Positions 55,683-63,729 of a DNA stretch of 64,000 nucleotides are shown in pieces. A model generated the notes under the pieces. That model worked only from the letters and a program-made list of their open reading frames with translations, did not search any database and was not told the origin of the DNA. Position 1 is the first letter of the stretch, and each line of letters opens with the position of its first letter. The position numbers and the translations under genes are program-made. Origin of the DNA: Deltaproteobacteria bacterium (GTDB taxonomy: Bacteria > Myxococcota > UBA727 > VGSZ01); the NCBI GenBank assembly GCA_016177705.1, contig JACOUT010000009.1, forward strand, positions 521,519 through 585,518. Reading direction: 5' to 3'.

Positions 55683-56408
55683 TCACTCGCTGACGATGAA
55701 GGCCGGCATCGCGAGCTTGCTCTTGGCGCTCTCGGCCTTGTCGCGCTCCGCGAAGGCGCCGACGCGCACGCGGTAGACCTCGCGGCCGCCCACCTCGCCG
55801 ACCGCGACGCGCGCATGCAGCCCCTGCCCAGCGAGCTTCTTGGCCAGCTCGTCGGCTGGTGCCCGCTGCGGCAGTGAGGCCACCTGCAGCGCGAAGGTCT
55901 TTGGCTTCGGTGCTGGGGCCGCGGAGGCCGTCGGCGGGGCGCCGCCGAGCACCTTGGCCAGCGTCGCCTGGATGCTCGGCCGCTCGGCCTCGCGCTCGAC
56001 CGCCGGCTCCCCCTCGTCGACCGCAGCCTGGATCGGCGCCGGCTTCACTGCCGGTGGCTTCTCGGCCGTTGGCTTCTCGGCCGGCGGTTTCGCGGTCGGC
56101 GGCTCGACCGCCGGCGGATTGTCGGGGACGGTCGGTCGGGCGGCGCCCTTCGCCTCGGGCGCGAGCAGCTCCGCGGGGAAGGCGAGCTTGAGCTCGCTCT
56201 GCTTGGTCGCGAGCAACGCCGCGCGCTCGCGCGCGGCCCCGAGCGCGTCCACCTCGGCCGGGGCGCTGCCGCGCGCCTCGCCGATACCTCCGGTGAGCAG
56301 GCCGATGCCGAACGCCGCCCCAAGGCCGACGGCGGCGAGCACCGATCGCGGCAGCAGCGGGCTCGTGCTGATCAGGGTGCGGCGGGCGCGATCGAGCTCG
56401 TCCTTCAA
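55683..56408 (-). CDS. membrane-anchored SPOR-domain protein
   Basis: The 241-residue product has a short cytoplasmic N-terminus, one membrane helix (about 23-41, VLAAVGLGAAFGIGLLTGG), a Pro/Lys/Ala-rich linker (AEKPTAEKPPAVKP) and a C-terminal SPOR domain (about 165-241; FALQVASLPQRAPADELAKKL, then YRVRVGAFAERDKAESAKSKL). SPOR domains bind denuded glycan strands at the division septum, so the protein is probably recruited to sites of cell division. The start is a TTG, supported by AAGGAGAG six bases upstream, which lies just after the argS stop. It is cotranscribed with argS. Confidence 0.85.
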   Translation of the reverse strand: MKDELDRARRTLISTSPLLPRSVLAAVGLGAAFGIGLLTGGIGEARGSAPAEVDALGAARERAALLATKQSELKLAFPAELLAPEAKGAARPTVPDNPPAVEPPTAKPPAEKPTAEKPPAVKPAPIQAAVDEGEPAVEREAERPSIQATLAKVLGGAPPTASAAPAPKPKTFALQVASLPQRAPADELAKKLAGQGLHARVAVGEVGGREVYRVRVGAFAERDKAESAKSKLAMPAFIVSE

Positions 56409-56421
56409 GCGTGGCTCTCCT

Positions 56422-58203
56422 TCACTCGTCGTCCTCGGCGGGCCGGGACATGGCTTCGGGCGCGTCGATACCCAGGATGGCGAAGGCGCTCTTGAGCGTC
56501 TGCTTGACCGCCGCCACCAGGTAAAGGCGCGCTTGCGTCTTCTGCCGGTCGTCTGACACCACCGGGTCGCTCCGGTACTTGGTGTAGTAGGAGTGGAACT
56601 CCGCGATCAGCTCCTGGCAGAAGTAGAGCACGCGGTGCGGCTCGAGCGCCTCGGCGGCGCCGGCGACGACGTCAGGCAGCGCCGACAGGCGCTTCAGGAT
56701 CGACTTCTCTTCGGGCAGCGACAGGAGCGCCAGCTGCGCGTCGGTCAACGCCGCCGCGCCGGCGAACGGCTGCCCCTTGTCGGCGGCGAAGCGCAAGATG
56801 GACGCGCAGCGCGCGTGGCCGTACTGGAAGTAGAAGACCGGGTTGTCCTTCGACTGCTTCTCGACGAGCGACAGGTCGAAGTCGAGCTGCGCGTTGGCGG
56901 TCTTCGACAGGAAGATGAAGCGGCACGGGTCGGCGCCAGCCTCCTCGAGCAGGTCGTCGAGCTCGAACACCGTGCCCTTGCGCTTACTGACCTTCACCTC
57001 CTGGCCGTCGCGCGTGATGCGCACCATCTGCACCAGCAAGAACTCGAGCCTCTTGACGTCGACGCCGAGCAGCTCGACGCCCGCCTTGATGCGCGGCACG
57101 TGGCCCGAGTGGTCGGCGCCGAACACGTCGATGATGCGGTCGAAGCCGCGGTCGAACTTGTCCTTGTGGTAGGCGAGGTCGGCCGTCAGGTACACCGGCG
57201 TGCCGTCCTTGCGCAGGATGATGCGGTCCTCGTCGTCGCCGTGGCGCGAGGTGATGAGGAAGGTGCCGCCGAGCTGGCGGTCGGCGAACTGCGCCGCCTT
57301 GCTGTCCTCGCGCCGCACCTTGTCCTCGGTGCCCTGCGCGCGCTCGGCGTCGTACGTGACGCCGCGCGCCCGGTAGTGCTCGGCCACGGCGAGCACCTTG
57401 CCGCTTTGGTGCAGCGCCGCCTCCGACGAGAACACGTCGTGGCGGATGTGGGCGCGCGCGAGCGTGGCCTTGATGGCGGCCATGTTCTCGTCGATGGCGA
57501 GCTGCATGCACACGGGCAGCCACTCCTCGGCGGGCGCGCGCAGCCACCGGTCGCCGTCGCGCTCCTTGAGGTGCTGCGCGATGTCGACGACGTACTGCGC
57601 CGGGTACTCACCCTCGGCGAGCGGCGCCTCGATGCCGAACAGTTGCTGGTAGCGCTTGTGCACAGTGCGGCCGAGCGTCTCCACCTGCTTGCCGAAGTCG
57701 TTGATGTAGAACTCGCGCGTGACGTCGTGCCCAGCGGCCTCGAGCAGGCGGGCGACCGCGTCCCCCATCAGGGCGCCGCGCGCGTGGCCGATGTGGATGG
57801 GGCCGGTCGGGTTGGCCGAGACGAACTCGACGAGCACGCGCTTGCCGGTGGACGCTTTCGGCCGGCGGCCCCAGCCCTCCCCCGCCTCGAGGGCGCGGCG
57901 GCCGAGGCGCTGCACCACCGAGTCGCGCAGCGTGACGTTGAGGAAGCCCGGGCCCGCCACCTCGACCTTGGCGACGGCGCCGTGCTCGTCGACCAGGCCG
58001 GCCACGATCGCCTCGGCGATCGTGCGCGGCGGCATGCCCTCGGTCTTGGCCATCACCATGGCCACGTTGCAGGAGAGATCGCCGTGCGCGGGGTTCTTGG
58101 GCGGCTCGACGACGTAGTCGGGGCGCGCGGGCAGCTTGAGCGTGCCCTGCTGTTTGAGGGCGGCGAGCGTCGCGTCGACGATGGCAGCAACGAGGGTCCG
58201 CAT
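56422..58203 (-). CDS. argS: arginyl-tRNA synthetase
   Basis: This 593-residue class I synthetase charges tRNA-Arg. The HIGH motif is intact in SANPTGPIHIGHARGA (near residue 134), preceded by the ArgS-specific N-terminal domain that reads the D loop. The KMSKS region is replaced by VSKRKGTVFELDDLL, as is common in ArgS. The DALR anticodon-binding domain is seen in YGHARCASILRFA and in the C-terminal helices (YYTKYRSDPVV). Length is normal. The SPOR gene follows after 13 bp. No T-box or attenuator is visible in the 175-bp region upstream. Confidence 0.97.
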   Translation of the reverse strand: MRTLVAAIVDATLAALKQQGTLKLPARPDYVVEPPKNPAHGDLSCNVAMVMAKTEGMPPRTIAEAIVAGLVDEHGAVAKVEVAGPGFLNVTLRDSVVQRLGRRALEAGEGWGRRPKASTGKRVLVEFVSANPTGPIHIGHARGALMGDAVARLLEAAGHDVTREFYINDFGKQVETLGRTVHKRYQQLFGIEAPLAEGEYPAQYVVDIAQHLKERDGDRWLRAPAEEWLPVCMQLAIDENMAAIKATLARAHIRHDVFSSEAALHQSGKVLAVAEHYRARGVTYDAERAQGTEDKVRREDSKAAQFADRQLGGTFLITSRHGDDEDRIILRKDGTPVYLTADLAYHKDKFDRGFDRIIDVFGADHSGHVPRIKAGVELLGVDVKRLEFLLVQMVRITRDGQEVKVSKRKGTVFELDDLLEEAGADPCRFIFLSKTANAQLDFDLSLVEKQSKDNPVFYFQYGHARCASILRFAADKGQPFAGAAALTDAQLALLSLPEEKSILKRLSALPDVVAGAAEALEPHRVLYFCQELIAEFHSYYTKYRSDPVVSDDRQKTQARLYLVAAVKQTLKSAFAILGIDAPEAMSRPAEDDE

Positions 58204-58378
58204 GGCTCCGGCTGGCTCCTTGGTGCGCCAGCCGTTCCAGCATGGAGGCCGAGCGCCGACCTTTCCAGTTTTTCACCCACGTGCCCGTCGCTGGCTCGAC
58301 GTGGCGGGTGGCACCTCCGCGGTACCGGCTGGAAGGAGCCGCGGCAACGTGGCATCGCGCCAGCACCCGGAGGTCAAG

Positions 58379-59170
58379 ATGCCGAACCGCCGCCTCGACG
58401 ACGACGTCGCCTACGTTACCGGAGCCTCCTCGGGCATCGGCTTCGCCGTGGCGCTCGAGCTGGCGCGCGCCGGCTCCTTTGTCGTGCTCGGCGCGCGCCG
58501 GCAGGACCGGTTGCGGCAGGCCGCAGAGCGTCTCCGCACCGAGGTCGCCGGCGCCCGGGTGTTCACGCACCCGCTCGACGTCAACGACGCCGCCAGCCGC
58601 GCCGCCTGGATCGCCGCCGCCGAGGCCACGGCGGGGCCCTGCTCCATCGTCGTGCACAACGCCGGGCTGGCGCTCGGCCGCCGCGCCGTGGCCGACGAGG
58701 ACCTGCGCGAGGCCGACACCATGCTCGACACCAACGTGAAGAGCGTGATCGCGCTGTCCCGCGCGCTCTTGCCGGGGATGATCGCGCGCAACCGAGGCGA
58801 CGTCGTGCTCATCGGCTCGGTGGCGGGCAGCGAGCCCTACGCCCTGGGCGCCGCCTACTGCGCCTCCAAGGCCGCGGTGCAGGCCTTCGGCCGCGCTCTG
58901 CGCGCCGAGCTGCTCGGCAAGGACGTGCGCGTGCTCACCTTCGACCCGGGCCTGGTGGAGACGGAGTTCTCGTTGGTGCGCTTCGGCGGCGACCGCGCCG
59001 CCGCCGACAAGGTCTACGCCGGCATGCGCCCGCTCACCGCGGTCGACGTCGCCGAGTGTGTCGCCTTCGCGTTGACGCGCCCGCGCCACGTCAGCCTCGA
59101 TCGCATGCTGATCCTCGCCACCGACCAGCTCGGCACCCAGGCAGTGCACCGCCGGCCCCTACCAGGTTGA
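58379..59170 (+). CDS. short-chain dehydrogenase/reductase
   Basis: The 263-residue product is a classical SDR. It has TGASSGIG near residues 15-22, followed by GARRQDR, which favours NADP. HNAG lies near 97 and the catalytic YxxxK at Tyr160/Lys164 (AYCASKAA), with GSVAGS supplying the Ser. The sequence FDPGLVETEFS and the order around it are close to the YdfG-type group of 3-hydroxy acid dehydrogenases (serine/L-allo-threonine type), but substrate is not certain. GGAGG precedes ATG 58379 (58369-58373), and the upstream extension of the frame is not coding-like. Confidence 0.85.
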   Translation: MPNRRLDDDVAYVTGASSGIGFAVALELARAGSFVVLGARRQDRLRQAAERLRTEVAGARVFTHPLDVNDAASRAAWIAAAEATAGPCSIVVHNAGLALGRRAVADEDLREADTMLDTNVKSVIALSRALLPGMIARNRGDVVLIGSVAGSEPYALGAAYCASKAAVQAFGRALRAELLGKDVRVLTFDPGLVETEFSLVRFGGDRAAADKVYAGMRPLTAVDVAECVAFALTRPRHVSLDRMLILATDQLGTQAVHRRPLPG

Positions 59171-59203
59171 CGCGTGCCGACCTGACGCGCGCCAGCATCC
59201 TCG

Positions 59204-59989
59204 TCACTGGCGCTTGAGCAGCTTGACGTCGACCTCGGACAGCCGCGCTCGGTCATAGGGATCGACAAGCTTCGGCACGAAGGCGGCGAGCGAGGAGCGC
59301 GGCAGCACCTCGTCGCCGCCCACCAGGATCTCGTTGAGCCCGCGCGGCGGCGTCACCACGCGCGAGACCGGGAAGGCGTCGGCGAAGGCCTTGCGCGAGG
59401 CCAGCCGCACGCTCTTGTGCTCGCCTGCATCGGTGATCAAGTTAGCGACGAACAGGCCGCCTGGGGCGACGCGCGCGCGCAGCAAGGCCAGCGTCTCGCC
59501 TTGGGGCACGCGCGAGCGCACTACGTCGTCGGGGCCGGTGAGGAACAGATCGTCGAGCACCACGTCGAAGCGCTCGTGCATGCGCGCCAGGAAGGCGTAG
59601 GCGTCCTCGACGTGGACCTCGACCTGCTGCTCGTCGAGCCCCATGTAGCGGCGCGCCAGATCGATGACGCCGGCGTCGATCTCGACGCCGACCAGCCGCA
59701 CGTTGGGCAACAGTGCGCGCAACTGGCGCGTCACCGTGCCGCCGCCGAGCCCGAGCAGCAGCACCGAGGCGGGTGGCCCGCCGGGGCGCAGCAGCGCCCC
59801 GGCGGCGAGCGCGTCCCACGAGTAGCCGGTGAAGACGTGCGTGGGGTGCCAAGTGGCGAAGGTGGCGCCCTCGACCTCGAGGTCCACGCGCTCGCCGGTG
59901 CGCCGCACCTCGACGTTATTGAAGGCCGTCGTCAGCGAGGTGACGGGGACGCTGTCGCGCACGGGGCGCAGGGTGCTTGGTGCCGGCAA
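59204..59989 (-). CDS. spermidine-synthase-like SAM-binding protein
   Basis: The 261-residue product has the Rossmann methyltransferase core of the spermidine synthase family: LLLGLGGGTVTRQL (motif I), VGVEIDAGVIDLARRY (motif II) and VHVEDAYAFLARM. The DDLFLTGP segment lies where polyamine synthases have the D-x-Y-D catalytic loop. It lacks the usual N-terminal beta domain details, so it may be a SpeE-like methyltransferase of unknown substrate rather than a true polyamine synthase. The best start is a TTG at 59989, with GAGGA seven bases upstream; a GTG at 59962 is the alternative. It is divergent from purC with only 47 bp between. Confidence 0.7.
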   Translation of the reverse strand: MPAPSTLRPVRDSVPVTSLTTAFNNVEVRRTGERVDLEVEGATFATWHPTHVFTGYSWDALAAGALLRPGGPPASVLLLGLGGGTVTRQLRALLPNVRLVGVEIDAGVIDLARRYMGLDEQQVEVHVEDAYAFLARMHERFDVVLDDLFLTGPDDVVRSRVPQGETLALLRARVAPGGLFVANLITDAGEHKSVRLASRKAFADAFPVSRVVTPPRGLNEILVGGDEVLPRSSLAAFVPKLVDPYDRARLSEVDVKLLKRQ

Positions 59990-60036
59990 GGGTCTTTCCT
60001 CGATCGGCGACCAGTGTACTGGAGGAGGAGGACGCC

Positions 60037-60990
60037 ATGGCAGCCAATCGCGCGACCATCATCGAGGCCCTCGCGAGCACCCTGAGCGGGGTGGACAAGC
60101 CGGCGCCGAGCTATCGCGGCAAGGTGCGCGACGTGTTCGAGCGCGGCGACGAGCTGTTGCTGGTCGCCAGCGACCGCGTGAGCGCCTTCGACGTCGTGCT
60201 CGGCACCATCCCCTTCAAGGGACAGCTGCTCACCGAGCAGGCGGCCTTCTGGCTCGACAAGGCGCGCGCCGTCATCGAGACGCACCTGATCGACCGCCCG
60301 GATCCGCAGGCGATGCGCGTGCGCAAGAGCCAGGCCATCCCCGTCGAGCTGGTGGTGCGCGGCTTCCTGGCCGGCTCCCTGTTGCGCGAGCCGAAAGAGA
60401 CCCGCGGCCAGGTCTACGGCCTGCACCTCGATCCCTCGCTGCCCGACTACGCCGCCCTCCCCGAGCCCGTGGTCACGCCGACCACCAAGGAGGCGGTGGG
60501 CGTGCACGATCAGCCCTGCTCGCTGGCTGAGCTGGTGGCCTCGGGCAGAGTCGAGCGGCGCCACCTCGATCGCGCGGTCGAGGCGGCCCTGGCGCTGTTC
60601 CGCATGGGCCAGGCGCACGCCGCCGCCCATGGCCTGGTGCTCGTCGACACCAAGTACGAGATGGGCCTGCTCGGCGACCGCGTGGTGCTGATCGACGAGA
60701 TCCACACCGCAGACTCGTCGCGCTTCTGGCTGGCCGGCAGCTACACCGAGCGCCTCCGTGCAGGCCAGCCGCCCGAGATGCTCGACAAGGAGCGGCTGCG
60801 TCGCTGGCTGCTCAGTCAGGGCTTCTCCGGCCACGGCGCGCCGCCCGCGCTCGCCGACGAGGTGCGCGTCGACCTCGCCTGGCACTACTGGGACCTGACC
60901 GAGCGGGTGATGGGCCGTCCCTTTGAGCCCGCCGACGGCGATCCGCTCGAGCGCGTCACGCGCGTGGTGCGCGGCTTCCTCGGCGCCTGA
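60037..60990 (+). CDS. purC: SAICAR synthase (phosphoribosylaminoimidazole-succinocarboxamide synthase)
   Basis: The 317-residue product is the long (yeast/Ade1-like) form of PurC, which joins aspartate to CAIR in purine synthesis. Diagnostic parts are YRGKVRDVF with the ATP-binding strand (about 25-33), ASDRVSAFDVVL, VELVVRGFLAGS, VLVDTKYEMG and IDEIHTADSSRFW. The ATG is preceded by a strong GGAGGAGGAGG. No purine riboswitch or PurR-like operator is seen in the short upstream gap; a CCAGT-GT-ACTGG dyad (60011-60022) lies there. Confidence 0.96.
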   Translation: MAANRATIIEALASTLSGVDKPAPSYRGKVRDVFERGDELLLVASDRVSAFDVVLGTIPFKGQLLTEQAAFWLDKARAVIETHLIDRPDPQAMRVRKSQAIPVELVVRGFLAGSLLREPKETRGQVYGLHLDPSLPDYAALPEPVVTPTTKEAVGVHDQPCSLAELVASGRVERRHLDRAVEAALALFRMGQAHAAAHGLVLVDTKYEMGLLGDRVVLIDEIHTADSSRFWLAGSYTERLRAGQPPEMLDKERLRRWLLSQGFSGHGAPPALADEVRVDLAWHYWDLTERVMGRPFEPADGDPLERVTRVVRGFLGA

Positions 60991-61032
60991 TCGCCGAGGC
61001 CGCTTGGTCGGGGCGGACCCCGCATTTTCTTT

Positions 61033-62358
61033 GTGTTCCGCGCGCCGCTGATGAACGATTCGCGCGTGGCCCAGCCCACCGTCCTCGTCGACCGCTCCGG
61101 CGCCATCGTGCGTGTCGAGCCGGAGGCGCGCGAGCTGCTCAAGCTGCTGCCCGGCCGCTATCGCCTGCACCGCGCCGGCGGCGTGCTGACGCTCGTCAGC
61201 GACGAGAACGCGGGTACGGCGGCGCAGCCGGGCGAGACGCTGGCGCTCGCCGGCGACATCGCCGCCATGCCGCTGCTCAGCCTGATGAATCTGCTCGGAC
61301 AAAGCCGCGAGACCGGCCGCGTGGTCATCAAGCACGGCGACGTCGAGCGCGTCACGCTCCTGAAGACCGGTGACGTCGCGAGCGTCGGCTCGAACCTGCC
61401 GCGCGACCGCATGGGCGAGTTCCTGGTGCGTCTGGGCAAGATCGACGAGCGTCAGCTCAACGCAGCCATGGAGCTGATGCACCAAAGCGGCCAGCGCATC
61501 GGCCAATGCCTGGTGCAGCTCAAGTTCTTGCAGCCGCACGAGCTGTGGAGCTGCATCCAAGAACAAATGACGGACATCTTCGCCGAGCTGTGCTCGTGGA
61601 CCGCGGGCTCGTTCGTGCTGTACCGCGTGCCGGCGGAGCACCCCTTCCCGCAGACGCCGGCCCTGTCGATGCAGCACCTGCTGCTCGAGGCGGTGCGCCG
61701 CGCCGACGAGATGAGCGTGTTTCGCGAGCGCATCCCCAACGTCAACGCGCGCCTGCGCCGCACCGCCAAGGACGCCAGCGAGGTCTCCGACGAGGACTCG
61801 GCGGCGTTCGGCTACTTCGACATGATGGGCCAGTCGGGGGCCACCGTGGCCGAGGTGGCGACGTCGTTGCAGGTGGCCGAGTTCAACGCCACCCGCCTGT
61901 GTTACCAGTTGCTGCGCGTCGGGCTCATCGAGCTGGTCCGGGAGACGCGCCCGCCAGGCCCGCCCTTCAAGCTGGCCGCCGCCGACCGCGAGCGCATCGA
62001 CATCTTCAACCTCGCCTTCCGCGAGATCAAAGACGAGATGGTGCGCGCCGGCCACGGCGAGGTGCTGACCGACGGCGTCCGCAAGTACCTCGCCGACCCG
62101 AACGGCGCCTTCGCCGACCTGTTCCGCTACGTCGACCTCGACGACAGCGGCGCGCTGCTGGTCGATCCGCTGGTCAACAACCTGGCAACGCTGCACGGCA
62201 TGGGCCTCGACCCGGCGACGGTGCTGACCGACGCCTTGAACGAGCTGACCTTCTTCATGCTCTTCCAGTGCGGCGAGCTGCTGACCCCCAAGGCCGACGA
62301 GAACCTCGGCCGGCGCGTGCGGTTGATCCACGCGTCCCTGCCGTCAGCGGCTCGTTGA
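61033..62358 (+). CDS. DUF4388 (PATAN-type) regulatory protein
   Basis: The 441-residue cytoplasmic product contains a DUF4388 domain near residues 70-150 (GDIAAMPLLSLMNLLGQSRETGRVVI, then LLKTGDVASVGS and DRMGEFLVRLGKIDERQLNAAM) and a winged-helix-like region near 255-300 (MGQSGATVAEVATSLQVAEFNATRLCYQLLRVGLIE). The rest is helical. DUF4388/PATAN domains are adaptors that bind response-regulator receiver domains, for example in pilus motility and gliding. No receiver or kinase is adjacent, so its partner must be elsewhere. GTG 61033 and ATG 61051 are both possible starts; neither has a clear ribosome-binding site. Confidence 0.75.
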   Translation: MFRAPLMNDSRVAQPTVLVDRSGAIVRVEPEARELLKLLPGRYRLHRAGGVLTLVSDENAGTAAQPGETLALAGDIAAMPLLSLMNLLGQSRETGRVVIKHGDVERVTLLKTGDVASVGSNLPRDRMGEFLVRLGKIDERQLNAAMELMHQSGQRIGQCLVQLKFLQPHELWSCIQEQMTDIFAELCSWTAGSFVLYRVPAEHPFPQTPALSMQHLLLEAVRRADEMSVFRERIPNVNARLRRTAKDASEVSDEDSAAFGYFDMMGQSGATVAEVATSLQVAEFNATRLCYQLLRVGLIELVRETRPPGPPFKLAAADRERIDIFNLAFREIKDEMVRAGHGEVLTDGVRKYLADPNGAFADLFRYVDLDDSGALLVDPLVNNLATLHGMGLDPATVLTDALNELTFFMLFQCGELLTPKADENLGRRVRLIHASLPSAAR

Positions 62359-62370
62359 GTCCGGCGCAAC

Positions 62371-62823
62371 TCACGCGCGCTGTTGCCGCATCGCCTCGAA
62401 CACCACGACCGCGGCCACCTGTGCCAGGTTGAGCGAGCGCCCGGCGACCATCGGCAAGGTCAGCACCCGATCGTCGGCATGGGCAGGCCCGAGCACGGCG
62501 TTGTCGACGCTGCCGTTCTCTGGCCCGAGCACCACCACAGCACCGCGCGAAAGCGGCGCGTCCCAAGGCGCGCGCGTACCGCCCACCTCGACCACGAGCG
62601 GTGCTTGCGACAACAGCGCCAGGCAGCGCGAGAGCGAGCGATGGAAGTGCACCTCGGCGTGCACCCAGTAGTCGAGGCCGGCGCGCCACAGCTCGCGATC
62701 GGCCGGGTCGAGCGCGCTGCCGCAGACGTGCAGCGCAGCACCCGTGGCGGCCACCAGGCGCGCGCAGGCGCCGACGTTGCCGGCGATGGCCGGCCGATCG
62801 AGCACGACGTGCAGGAGCGGCAC
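62371..62823 (-). CDS. trmL: tRNA (cytidine/uridine-2'-O)-methyltransferase TrmL
   Basis: GTG 62823 gives 150 residues, the normal TrmL length (about 155); the frame upstream is not coding-like. It is a SpoU-class knotted methyltransferase that modifies the wobble base of tRNA-Leu. The three motifs are present: IAGNVGACARLVAATG (motif 1), VVLGPENGSVD (motif 2) and LPMVAGRSLNLAQVAAVVVFEAMRQ-type motif 3, with AGLDYW between 1 and 2. The start is divergent from the next lipoprotein gene with only 24 bp between, so the two promoters must overlap. Confidence 0.85.
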   Translation of the reverse strand: MPLLHVVLDRPAIAGNVGACARLVAATGAALHVCGSALDPADRELWRAGLDYWVHAEVHFHRSLSRCLALLSQAPLVVEVGGTRAPWDAPLSRGAVVVLGPENGSVDNAVLGPAHADDRVLTLPMVAGRSLNLAQVAAVVVFEAMRQQRA

Positions 62824-62847
62824 GACAGGCGCGCTAGAGTCCTTCTC

Positions 62848-63507
62848 ATGCCCTGCCTCGCCCGCGTGTTCGCCCACGTCGCCCTCGCGCTGCCGATGCT
62901 CGCCGTCGCGTGCAGCAAGGACAAGCAGGAACAGCCGGCGCCGGCGAGCGAGCTGGTGCCGCGGCGGGTGCCGGACACGAACCTCGTCGTCATGCTGCCG
63001 AAGGGCTGGCTCGCCGACATGCCCGACCCGGGCCCGCTGCCGCCGCCGCCGCAAGACGGCGCCAAGCTCGCGCTCCTGGGCCGAAAGCTGCTCGAGGCCA
63101 GGCCGGGCACGCCCGCGCCCGGCATGATGATCACGCCGGTCTTGCACGTCTTCGAAGACCCCTGGCTGCCGCTCGGCTCCACCGGCGTCGACTACCTGGT
63201 GGCGCAGCGGGCGACCAACCAGGCGGCGCTCGGCTCGAACATCCGCCACGTCGAGGCCGAGCCCGGCCGCCGCGCGGGCCGGCCGAGCTACCACGTGCGC
63301 GACGAGTGGACCGTGCTCGGTGCGGGGGGCCAAGGCCGCGACGTCAGCCAGGAGGCGCTCTTGATCCTCGAGAGCGTGACCACGCCGGACAAGCGGCAGA
63401 TGCTCACCGGCTACACCATCGTCATCACGCTCGAGAAGGCCGAGTTCAAGAGCTTGCAGCCGGTGATCCGCGAGATGCTCGCCGGCGTCCGCTTCGAGGG
63501 GCGCTGA
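62848..63507 (+). CDS. lipoprotein of unknown function
   Basis: The 219-residue product has a lipoprotein signal (MPCLARVFAHVALALPMLAVAC, lipobox LAVAC) and a mature domain with a short beta-rich core (NLVVMLPKGWLADMP, PSYHVRDEWTVLG, TPDKRQMLTGYTIVI). Its pattern of LPKGW near the start, and a final helix before the C-terminus (SLQPVIREMLAGVRF), is like the DUF1795/PsbP-like family of small periplasmic proteins. The match is by eye and low confidence. The repeat element starts two bases after the stop. Confidence 0.6.
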   Translation: MPCLARVFAHVALALPMLAVACSKDKQEQPAPASELVPRRVPDTNLVVMLPKGWLADMPDPGPLPPPPQDGAKLALLGRKLLEARPGTPAPGMMITPVLHVFEDPWLPLGSTGVDYLVAQRATNQAALGSNIRHVEAEPGRRAGRPSYHVRDEWTVLGAGGQGRDVSQEALLILESVTTPDKRQMLTGYTIVITLEKAEFKSLQPVIREMLAGVRFEGR

Positions 63508-63508
63508 C

Positions 63509-63663
63509 GCGCCCGGCGAGGCGGGGCGGGGCTTGCCGACGCTGCGGCGTGGCGCGGCCGGCATGTCCCTTCAGTTGCGCAGTGGGGTCGTGGTGATTGT
63601 GGCGACGTGCGGCCGCCATCACGCCTTTGCTTTCGGCAAGCCCCGCCTCGCCCCGCCGGGCGC
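63509..63663. repeat. intergenic inverted-repeat element, copy B (MITE-like)
   Basis: The 155-bp element has 31-bp terminal inverted repeats (63509-63539 and 63633-63663) with only two mismatches; the inner 15 bp (GGCGGGGCTTGCCGA) are perfect. The interior carries the same motifs as copy A at 6455-6599. It begins one base after a TGA stop. No open frame is present. The outer arms could make a long hairpin that ends transcription of the lipoprotein gene. Confidence 0.75.
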
Positions 63664-63672
63664 TCCGCTGGA

Positions 63673-63701
63673 GGGGTGGGGGGAGGGCGAACGGGGTGGG
63701 G
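63673..63701 (+). other. potential G-quadruplex tract
   Basis: Five runs of three to six G (63673-76, 63678-83, 63685-87, 63693-96, 63698-701) are separated by one to five bases, within the usual limits for a four-stranded G structure. The tract lies 28 bases upstream of the next start codon, on the coding strand, so it could be part of a leader RNA. Confidence 0.5.
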
Positions 63702-63729
63702 CGCTGGTACCCTTGGGCCGGGGGTTGGG

